Below are positions 13,453 through 19,346 of a DNA stretch of 19,346 nt, one piece after another. Made by a program: the position numbers and the translations under genes. Numbering within the stretch: position 1 is the stretch's first letter; every line of letters begins with the position of its first letter. Source of the stretch: Patescibacteria group bacterium (GTDB taxonomy: Bacteria; Patescibacteriota; Microgenomatia; UBA1400; PJMF01); NCBI GenBank assembly GCA_018816485.1, contig JAHIVL010000004.1, positions 1 to 19,346 of the forward strand. The letters run 5' to 3'. Below the pieces are notes generated by a model. It searched no databases. It saw only the letters and a list, made by a program, of their open reading frames with translations, and had not been told where the DNA came from.

Positions 13453-14160
13453 TTAATAAAACTTTTCAAAATGAACATTCTCGGCCTTAACACCACGACC
13501 CAGCAACAGTTCACTAACATCTTCAATCATTTTTGTACTTCCACATAGATAATAGCAACCTTTAACTGGCACATCATGGATGGCTAGACAGTCTGTCACT
13601 CTACCTTTACAAAGTGGCCACTCTTCGAGTGCTTTCGATAATACTGGATGAAACTTAAAATTCTTGTATTCATCAACTAAATCTTGAAATTCGTTTTCCC
13701 AAAACATATTTTCCACATATCTTAATCCCCAATACAAAGTAATTGGACGCTTCTCATTTACATCTTGCAACAAATTCAAAATCATTGACATAAATGGAGC
13801 TATACCAGATCCTGTTGCAACAAAAACTAGTTCGTCTTCGCCTTTATCAGGAACCAAAACAAATTTTCCAAGAGGACCCATTGCATCTACTTCGTTACCG
13901 AACTTAAGATTTTTGAAAAAAGTTGTACCCTTACCATCGGGGGAGTGATCCACAAGTAGCTCGAAACTATGATGAGTGTCAGGATTACTGCAAACTGAGT
14001 AACTTCTCCTATCTCCAGCTTCATCAACCGTTATTGATACATACTGACCAGCCTCAAACTCCATTCTATGAGGTTGTTCTAGCTCAAAAATATACTTTGA
14101 GAACTTTTCGTTAAAAACTTCCTTTTCAGCCAATTTTGCAGTAAATCTCTGTGGCTTCAT
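13453..14160 (-). CDS. Ferredoxin/flavodoxin-NADP reductase family oxidoreductase
   Basis: FAD-dependent reductase that moves electrons between NAD(P)H and a small iron-sulfur carrier. The 235 residues contain the FAD-binding RSYSVCSNP (52-60), the domain-border GPLGKF (95-100), the nucleotide-binding ATGSGIAPF (115-123) and the C-terminal YLCGSTKMI (204-212), ending in FEKFY with a terminal aromatic as in many family members. No ferredoxin domain is fused; a separate ferredoxin gene follows after 35 bp. A strong AAGGAG lies six bases before the ATG. Upstream is the inverted repeat that ends the YjjX-type gene, so this gene begins a new unit of reductase, ferredoxin, DsbA-like and RskA-like genes. 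Confidence 0.92.
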   Translation of the reverse strand: MKPQRFTAKLAEKEVFNEKFSKYIFELEQPHRMEFEAGQYVSITVDEAGDRRSYSVCSNPDTHHSFELLVDHSPDGKGTTFFKNLKFGNEVDAMGPLGKFVLVPDKGEDELVFVATGSGIAPFMSMILNLLQDVNEKRPITLYWGLRYVENMFWENEFQDLVDEYKNFKFHPVLSKALEEWPLCKGRVTDCLAIHDVPVKGCYYLCGSTKMIEDVSELLLGRGVKAENVHFEKFY

Positions 14161-14189
14161 ATCTTCTCCTTACTTACACTTATTAGCAC

Positions 14190-14269
14190 TTTTTTAAAAT
14201 AAATATATAAATTGCTCTCTTTGGGACAAGCCCAAAAACGTTCGCTATTCATATATTTATTTTAAAAAA
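14190..14269. repeat. AT-rich inverted repeat spanning the YjjX-type gene stop codon
   Basis: TTTTTTAAAATAAATATAT (14190-14208) is the exact reverse complement of 14251-14269. Inside is the hairpin TTTGGG-ACAAG-CCCAAA (14220-14236). The right arm contains the last codons and the stop (14257) of the upstream gene. As with the other two such repeats, A-runs and not T-runs follow the stem, so it is not a textbook terminator. Confidence 0.9.
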
Positions 14270-14832
14270 TCACTCATCCATTCTCGACCGTACCAAAGAC
14301 CGATTGCTAACTTGACTATTCCCTGATACTCCTCAGTTCTATCGATAAATCCTTTTGTCGCCACCCCTATCATACCTTGTTTTTTTCTGATGTCAGCTTC
14401 TCCTACAACTTTAGCTATAATTGGCCCCATTTCTTCTCCGGATCTAATTTTTTCTGCTACGATGCTCGGAACTTGAAAACGTGCGCCGTTTGAAAACTGC
14501 ATAAAACCGGTTTTATCTATGACTACCGCCCAAACTGTTGACCACATTTGACCTTCATCATCGTCAAAAACTCCTCCTTCTAGACCTACTCCCAAAACTT
14601 TATCATTGGCAAATTGATGACCATCAACCTCGTATTTCTTTAAGCCTTCTTCAAGCGCAGCTTTTGCCCTATTTATAGCTCCTGTTTTTGTAATTTTATC
14701 TCCAATTGGTTGTTCTAGAATATTACTAGGTACATCAAAGCCCTCGACTACTACATCTGGCCATGTCTCGGATGAAGCATTAATTACTGAGTTAATTTTG
14801 ACAGGATTATATGAGCCAACAAAGATGTACAT
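14257..14832 (-). CDS. Inosine/xanthosine triphosphatase (YjjX / DUF84 family)
   Basis: House-cleaning enzyme that hydrolyses non-canonical nucleoside triphosphates such as ITP and XTP. The 191 residues are close to the family's usual 170-185. Signatures: VGSYNPVKINSV (5-16), QPIGDKITKTGAINRAKAAL (41-60), VGLEGGVFDD (82-91) with the acidic metal-binding residues, and GMIGVATKGFIDRTEEY (about 153-169). The usual SGV before QPIG is replaced by SNILE. It begins 37 bp after sufU but has its own promoter-like elements: TTGGTC, 18 bp, TGTTACAAT, then six bases to ATG. There is no Shine-Dalgarno site. The C-terminus SDFLK lies inside an inverted repeat. Confidence 0.87.
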   Translation of the reverse strand: MYIFVGSYNPVKINSVINASSETWPDVVVEGFDVPSNILEQPIGDKITKTGAINRAKAALEEGLKKYEVDGHQFANDKVLGVGLEGGVFDDDEGQMWSTVWAVVIDKTGFMQFSNGARFQVPSIVAEKIRSGEEMGPIIAKVVGEADIRKKQGMIGVATKGFIDRTEEYQGIVKLAIGLWYGREWMSDFLK

Positions 14833-14838
14833 TTCTTA

Positions 14839-14868
14839 ATTGTAACAAAAAAAGATAGTCAAGACCAA
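14839..14868 (-). promoter_or_regulatory. Promoter of the YjjX-type gene, leaderless layout
   Basis: TTGGTC (14868-14863), an 18-bp spacer, then TACAAT (14844-14839) preceded by TGT, an extended -10. Six bases (TAAGAA) follow before ATG at 14832. The predicted start of transcription is at or next to the start codon. Confidence 0.55.
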
Positions 14869-14869
14869 G

Positions 14870-15235
14870 TCAAACTAATTTTTTAACCGCACCCAACCCC
14901 AACAATAAACATTTAACTCTACCTACCGAAATTTCACTTAATCCTAATTCTTCCAAAATTTCTTTTTGTGTCAATTTTTGCAATTTAATTATCTCAAGTC
15001 CTTTTATTTTTTCGGACAAAACACTCATAGAAGCTTGGGAGATCACACAACCCTGACCTTTCCACTTTATATCTTCTATTGTTTTTTTATCATCCGATAG
15101 CTTGACTGAGACAGTGATCACATCTCCGCAACTAGCATTATATTGAGTCGAAACTAAATCTGGATTATCCATTTCACCATAATTGCTTGGATTTTTTGCT
15201 TCATCTAGTAAGTCTTCGTGGTAAATGTTAGACAT
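14870..15235 (-). CDS. sufU: SufU/IscU-like iron-sulfur scaffold or sulfur-transfer protein
   Basis: 121-residue partner of the cysteine desulfurase. In SUF systems SufU accepts sulfur from SufS with the aid of a zinc ion. The three conserved cysteines are present: NASCGD (C36 with D38), GQGCVISQASMS (C63) and VGRVKCLLLGL (C109). The N-terminal YHEDLLDEAKNPSNYGEM matches the family start. The length is a little under the typical 140-150, from a shorter stretch between the second and third cysteines. Its ATG is 2 bp after the sufS stop, without a clear Shine-Dalgarno site, which suggests translational coupling and a two-gene sufS-sufU unit. Confidence 0.94.
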   Translation of the reverse strand: MSNIYHEDLLDEAKNPSNYGEMDNPDLVSTQYNASCGDVITVSVKLSDDKKTIEDIKWKGQGCVISQASMSVLSEKIKGLEIIKLQKLTQKEILEELGLSEISVGRVKCLLLGLGAVKKLV

Positions 15236-15237
15236 TT

Positions 15238-16557
15238 TTACTTAAAAACTTTTTTAACTTTTTTAAGTCCCTCAACTAAAGTGTCGATATCTTCTTTGGA
15301 GTTATAAACCTGAAAGCTTACCCTGGTTGTTGCTACCCAGTTTTGAGAAGTATGAAGTGGCATCGTACAGTGATGGCCAGATCTCACAGCTATGCCTTCA
15401 CTATCAAGAACCTGAGCCACATCGTGCGCATGAACTCCTTTGTAGATAAATGAAACTGAGCCAATTCTAGTATTGTTTTTACTATTAGCTTTTGGCCCCA
15501 CAATTTCGATATCTTTATTTTTTGATAATTCATCAAGCGCATAAGCAACTAATTCTTTGTCATGCTGCAACACATTTTCCATTCCCAAATTTTCTAAATA
15601 TTTACAAGCAGCTGCCAATCCAGCTACTGAAGCAACATCCGGAGTACCCGCAATAAATCTTTCACTTAAATCGTCGTGAAAATTAGTATGTGACTCGTGA
15701 ACCTCAGAAATCATTCCTCCACCAAATAACCAAGGTTGCATCTGGTCGGTTTTTAACAATTCTTCACGAACTAAGAGGCCGCCAACTCCCATTGGACCAA
15801 GCATTTTATGACCTGAAAAGGTAAAAAAATCTATATCTAAATCATCAAAATTTATCTTCATGTGTGGCGCAGATTGAGCACCATCAATTAAAATTTTGAT
15901 CGAGTAAACTGAAGTGGTGCCGTTTGACGATCTATTGGATACAACGCCAGATATCTTATTACCTTCAGCTTTTTCTGTAGCGCGCACTTTTTTGGTAATA
16001 ACTTTTAAATCAATAGTGCTACCAAGAGCATTAGAAACATGAGGGAACGCCACCAGCTTAATTTTTCCAAAAAACTTTTTTAGTTTGGAATCAAAATCAT
16101 CTAAATCCAATTTTCCATCATCTGTAATTCCAATAAAAATAAGGTTGGCTTTTTTACGTTTACAAAGCTCCTGCCAAACGACAATATTTGAGTGATGATC
16201 TAAAATTGAAACCAATATCACATCTCCTGCATCGATATTTTTCTCTCCCCAACCATAAGCGACGCCATTAATTGCTTCGGTGGTATTACGCACAAAAATT
16301 AATTCGTGGTTTTTTGCACCAAAAAACTTGGCTATTTTATTTTTTGAATTTTCAAAAATTGTTGTACTTTCATCAGAAAGAGTGTGAACTCCCCTATGAA
16401 CATTAGCGTTATTATTCAAGTAATAACTAGAAATTGCTTCTACTACAGAAAAAGGTTTTTGACTCGTGGCAGCATTATCAAGATAAACTAATTTTTTACC
16501 GTTAATTACTCGAGTTAAAATGGGAAAATTTCGTTTGATGCTATCTGTGTTCAACAT
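15238..16557 (-). CDS. sufS: Cysteine desulfurase, SufS type
   Basis: PLP enzyme that takes sulfur from cysteine for Fe-S cluster assembly. Numbering is from the ATG at 16557 (439 residues). YLDNAATSQKP (25-35), VHRGVHTLSDEST, LDHHSN, ILIDGAQSAPH and FSGHKMLGP (PLP lysine K251) are all present, and the sulfur-carrying cysteine is in RSGHHCTMP (C397). Between STIDLKVITKKV and ILIDGAQ there is a Ser/Asn/Gly-rich insertion of about 25 residues absent from usual SufS, so the chain is longer than the typical 405-415. An in-frame ATG at 16572 would add MYNWC and overlap the upstream gene; I prefer 16557 because it agrees with family starts and TATAAT lies exactly six bases before it. Confidence 0.95.
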   Translation of the reverse strand: MLNTDSIKRNFPILTRVINGKKLVYLDNAATSQKPFSVVEAISSYYLNNNANVHRGVHTLSDESTTIFENSKNKIAKFFGAKNHELIFVRNTTEAINGVAYGWGEKNIDAGDVILVSILDHHSNIVVWQELCKRKKANLIFIGITDDGKLDLDDFDSKLKKFFGKIKLVAFPHVSNALGSTIDLKVITKKVRATEKAEGNKISGVVSNRSSNGTTSVYSIKILIDGAQSAPHMKINFDDLDIDFFTFSGHKMLGPMGVGGLLVREELLKTDQMQPWLFGGGMISEVHESHTNFHDDLSERFIAGTPDVASVAGLAAACKYLENLGMENVLQHDKELVAYALDELSKNKDIEIVGPKANSKNNTRIGSVSFIYKGVHAHDVAQVLDSEGIAVRSGHHCTMPLHTSQNWVATTRVSFQVYNSKEDIDTLVEGLKKVKKVFK

Positions 16558-16563
16558 GCACCA

Positions 16564-16569
16564 ATTATA
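16564..16569 (-). promoter_or_regulatory. -10 box of a possible leaderless promoter for sufS
   Basis: TATAAT, then TGGTGC, then ATG at 16557. The hexamer overlaps the stop codon of the 843-residue gene (16565-16567). No -35 sequence is evident. It would let sufS-sufU be transcribed separately from the unknown gene. Confidence 0.45.
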
Positions 16570-19096
16570 CAACCTCTACCAACTTTTCTTTACCCCATTT
16601 TTTCATAAATTGTTCTGCAAGTAATTTCAGTTTTAATAAAACTTCTTCATTCGACTCACCATTGGCAATATCAGCAGCCTCTCCAACTAATGCTTCAAAC
16701 AATTCACCTTTTTTTATAATACTAAGGTCATAGTTAACACAAAAACTCTCACAAATTCCCAAAGCTTCATTAATAAATTTAGTAAATACTGGTTCTTTGT
16801 TCCAATCTCGCATAACTTCTTCTGCATATTTTCTTAAATTTATCAAGACTTCATCAGTGTTTCTTTCTGTATGTTCTTTAGATTTTTCATCCAAAATAGA
16901 AAAAAGCCTATCATAATCATCTTCATTCAGACCATATCTCACTTGAATCTCAATACTAACCTCAACAGCTTCATTAATAAAAACAAGAAATACTTCTTCT
17001 GCTTTATCTGCCATAGTTGTTGCTACTTGATGTTGTGTCGCGACTTTTGCATTAAAAGCAGTAATTTGTTCAAAACTAGGATGATCTTCAAATAAAGAAT
17101 TTGCGAGCTTAATTAGATCTTCATCAGTCAAAATTTCATTTAATAAAAGCTCACTAACATGCTCTAGTATAAAATCAAATAAGTTATTTCTATCATCAAC
17201 CGTAAATTCAATATTCAACATATTAATAGAAGTGTCAAGAATTTCATACTTCAATTTCTTCTCAGACATTAGTCTTCTTAGTTCTAAAAAAATAAAAAAA
17301 AGATTCTTAATCCCTATGTTTTCTAACATTAAACACGAGCTACAAAACAAATCCGAAAAACCAAGTACTTTAAATTCTTTCTGTAAAGATTCTCTATTAA
17401 ATCTTTGCGCCGTATCAATAATGTATTGAGTCATATGTCTGACAGAATAATCAATAGTTCTTTGCCTAATAATAAGATTTTTTTCAATAATTGGTGGAAT
17501 AACATTTCCTACGCATAAAACATGACTGTCAACTGTATCCTGAATCATCCTTCTAAAATCACTAGCTAAGTTTGTATATAGTTTTCCAAGTTCAGCAATT
17601 TCTCCTGCAATAATGTTCGCACCTTCAAAAGTCATAATAGTCGCTAAATTATCACTCATGTTCTTTACCTTGGGCTCATTTGATCTTTTATTTAACTGAC
17701 TCAAAGCTCTATTAAAATTTCTCCAAACAGCTATATTTTCTTCCTTGTTTACTTCTTTCAACTGCTTTTGAACCATTAAGCGCCCAACTGTAGTAATGCC
17801 AGCAAGAGTAGATATTGCAGATTTTTTTGAAAGAGCTGAGATAATTCCGCCAAGCAAGTATGTTGCATCATTAAACAATACTGCTAAGAAAGTTTGAAAC
17901 CTACTAATTATTCTTTTCTCTTCCACTCTTTCTCTAGATTGGACTAAAGATTGGGCATAAAAGGGTTCTTTTTGTACAGATAAGACTTCATCGTCATCAT
18001 CACTATTGGCCTTGACTTTTGGCTTACGTTTAGTTATTTTTTTTTCTAAAATACCTTCTGCTTTTTTAAAAACTAGCTTAATACTAGCTATAGTAACTAA
18101 AGCACTGGTCAATTGATCAAAACTTCCCGAAGCAAGCATGCCCAACATGGATGCAACTAGTGGCCAGTTTCCCCAAATCCACTCGACTCGTCCATATCCT
18201 TCATAGGCTGATTTCATACTGTCGGCAGAAAGACCGAGATTTCCGTTTAGATTATTTTCTTCAACAATTGAATTTAGCAACTCTACAATTGACCAATCGT
18301 TATCTCCCGCAGTATGAATTCTTTTAAAAGCATCTTGTCCCAAAGTACTTGAATATAAAGATCTAGCGGCAAACCAAACTGAAGCAGCAATAGTAGGATT
18401 TTCGATTGTATTTAATAAATATAATGGCAATGTAAATCCAAAAATTCCCACAGCAAATGCTTCGTAGACAAGATTGGTATCATTTAATATTCTGTAAACA
18501 CACAGATCATACATCTCTTGGACTCTGTTCGGGGCAACTGCCAAAATCACTTGAATAACCGCTCTTAATGACAAGTCGTTTATCTCACTTTGTTGAGATA
18601 AGGCTTTCCATTCATCATCAGAAAGTGGGACGTTTAGTCCAGCAATTCTATTTTGAATTAATGGTTCTAACTCTTGATCTTTGCCTTCTTCACCTTTATC
18701 TGACCCCGCTTCTCCATTTCTTGAAAGTTTTTTATAGATTGTACTACTTTTTATTCTTGCAGAAACAACACTGAGCTTATGTTGAGTCTCAATCATTTTT
18801 AAACTTGTAAACATGTGCAAATCTTCAAAAATGCGGTGATTTAACCCAACACGCTCTACGGTTACTTCTCCATCATTTCCAACTATAGTGTTCTCTCCTA
18901 TCCATCGTCTAACTAATAATCCCTCTCCTTTGCCACGTTTCCAAGCATACCAATCTTTAAATAGTTCTTTTTGATGTGCTAAAAGTTGTACAGCAAAATC
19001 AGCACCATAGCACTTTTCCACTTCTTCTGGCGGTAAAAAATGATCAGGTTGTGCTGGTTTCTCTGATTTAGTCATAAACAATTGTGGCTTATACAT
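16565..19096 (-). CDS. Large protein of unknown function with tandem C-terminal repeat (843 residues)
   Basis: I do not recognise this protein. The N-terminal 200 residues are polar and contain a Glu/Lys/Gly-rich low-complexity stretch (126-144). Three mainly hydrophobic regions (about 208-230, 311-343 and 402-437) could be membrane helices, separated by an acidic DDDDE patch (366-370) and basic helices. From about 440 on it is strongly helical. At the C-terminus two copies of a roughly 67-residue unit stand side by side: residues 702-768, beginning VFLVFINEA and ending EEVMRDWNKE, and 770-837, beginning VFTKFINEA and ending EQFMKKWGKE. A consensus sigma-70 promoter precedes it, with no Shine-Dalgarno site before the ATG; a second ATG at 19075 is possible. 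It lies between sufB/D and sufS, but nothing in it points to cluster assembly. Confidence 0.85.
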   Translation of the reverse strand: MYKPQLFMTKSEKPAQPDHFLPPEEVEKCYGADFAVQLLAHQKELFKDWYAWKRGKGEGLLVRRWIGENTIVGNDGEVTVERVGLNHRIFEDLHMFTSLKMIETQHKLSVVSARIKSSTIYKKLSRNGEAGSDKGEEGKDQELEPLIQNRIAGLNVPLSDDEWKALSQQSEINDLSLRAVIQVILAVAPNRVQEMYDLCVYRILNDTNLVYEAFAVGIFGFTLPLYLLNTIENPTIAASVWFAARSLYSSTLGQDAFKRIHTAGDNDWSIVELLNSIVEENNLNGNLGLSADSMKSAYEGYGRVEWIWGNWPLVASMLGMLASGSFDQLTSALVTIASIKLVFKKAEGILEKKITKRKPKVKANSDDDDEVLSVQKEPFYAQSLVQSRERVEEKRIISRFQTFLAVLFNDATYLLGGIISALSKKSAISTLAGITTVGRLMVQKQLKEVNKEENIAVWRNFNRALSQLNKRSNEPKVKNMSDNLATIMTFEGANIIAGEIAELGKLYTNLASDFRRMIQDTVDSHVLCVGNVIPPIIEKNLIIRQRTIDYSVRHMTQYIIDTAQRFNRESLQKEFKVLGFSDLFCSSCLMLENIGIKNLFFIFLELRRLMSEKKLKYEILDTSINMLNIEFTVDDRNNLFDFILEHVSELLLNEILTDEDLIKLANSLFEDHPSFEQITAFNAKVATQHQVATTMADKAEEVFLVFINEAVEVSIEIQVRYGLNEDDYDRLFSILDEKSKEHTERNTDEVLINLRKYAEEVMRDWNKEPVFTKFINEALGICESFCVNYDLSIIKKGELFEALVGEAADIANGESNEEVLLKLKLLAEQFMKKWGKEKLVEVV

Positions 19097-19130
19097 AATA
19101 AATATGTATTTTACTAATTACAAGTTATAT

Positions 19131-19159
19131 ATTATATACTTATAGGTCTTTTATGTCAA
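19131..19159 (-). promoter_or_regulatory. Consensus sigma-70 promoter upstream of the 843-residue gene
   Basis: TTGACA (19159-19154), a 17-bp spacer, TATAAT (19136-19131): both hexamers match the consensus fully at the optimal spacing. Transcription should begin near 19124, giving a leader of about 28 bases to the ATG at 19096. It is the best promoter in the window. Confidence 0.9.
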
Positions 19160-19225
19160 GAAAAATAGAAAAATATATTCTTTGATGCATCTCTAAAATA
19201 TATGGGGGAAAATCAATAATAAACT

Positions 19226-19346
19226 CTAATCCAACTTCAAAAACCCATCAATAATCAGATTTTCTGCCTGTTTCTTTGAAATTCCACGAGATTGTAAATA
19301 AAAAAGTTGAAATTCGGGTATTTTGCTAATACTAACTGCGTGAGAA
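19226..19346 (-). CDS. SufB/SufD family protein, 3' end only
   Basis: An open frame enters from the right edge on the minus strand and stops at TAG (19228-19226), giving 40 residues. It reads SHAVSISKIPEFQLFYLQSR and continues GISKKQAENLIIDGFLKLD. The SH...FYLxSRGIxxxxAxxLIxxGF pattern is the C-terminal signature of SufB and SufD, the scaffold subunits that act with the SufC ATPase. The two cannot be told apart from this end alone; SufD is more likely because sufS follows on the same strand, as in many sufBCDSU clusters. The gene runs out of the window. Confidence 0.85.
   Translation of the reverse strand, partial: SHAVSISKIPEFQLFYLQSRGISKKQAENLIIDGFLKLD

Noticed and set aside
3958..14269. 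The three long palindromes as ordinary rho-independent terminators
   Set aside because: Their stems are AT-rich and followed by A-runs in both directions; the T-runs are on the wrong side of the stem.
1..19346. Alternative genetic code with TGA as a sense codon
   Set aside because: Normal-length genes such as rpiB and sufU end at TGA and the proteins have complete families' motifs under the standard code.

Overview
The window looks like chromosomal DNA of an AT-rich, small-genome bacterium, most likely a member of the Candidate Phyla Radiation (Patescibacteria). The reasons are family-level: a Lon ATPase domain without its protease, a family-4 uracil-DNA glycosylase, RNase J, a separate ferredoxin reductase and ferredoxin, a streamlined SUF set, and several small proteins I cannot assign. 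TGA is used as a stop (for example in rpiB), so this is not a TGA-recoded lineage. I see no mobile element, CRISPR array, tRNA or rRNA.

Layout. At the left edge two plus-strand genes point right: the 3' end of a ComF-type phosphoribosyltransferase (1-117) and a tmRNA gene, ssrA (193-619), which ends at a strong hairpin terminator. Every other gene is on the minus strand. Read in the direction of transcription (right to left) they are: the end of a SufB/SufD-family protein; an 843-residue protein of unknown function with a consensus sigma-70 promoter; sufS; sufU; and a YjjX-type NTPase. Next come ferredoxin reductase, ferredoxin, a membrane-anchored DsbA-like thioredoxin and a membrane-anchored RskA-like protein, then a stand-alone 73-residue gene. 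These are followed by a DUF59 (MIP18/SufT-like) gene, rpiB, an Rpe-like epimerase, an 83-residue unknown, a PfkB kinase, the Lon-like ATPase, the glycosylase, a polytopic membrane protein, RNase J, FtsK and a DUF4349 protein.

Themes. One is iron-sulfur and redox work: SufD/B, SufS, SufU and DUF59 build clusters, and the ferredoxin uses them. The glycosylase has lost all four cluster cysteines. The others are a short pentose-phosphate block (RpiB, Rpe-like), genome maintenance and RNA turnover (glycosylase, FtsK, RNase J, tmRNA), and the cell envelope (DsbA-like, RskA-like, DUF4349).

Three structural patterns go beyond the gene list. (1) Four genes have a -10 hexamer (TATAAT three times, TACAAT once) exactly six bases before ATG, the layout expected of leaderless transcripts, while other genes in the same window have clear Shine-Dalgarno sites. 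(2) Three gene ends (RNase J, Rpe-like, YjjX) carry long AT-rich inverted repeats in which one arm includes the stop codon and the other lies 45-65 bp downstream with a small GC-richer hairpin between; none has the U-tract of a classical terminator. (3) The tmRNA has an unusually long tag reading frame and a T-loop that departs from consensus.
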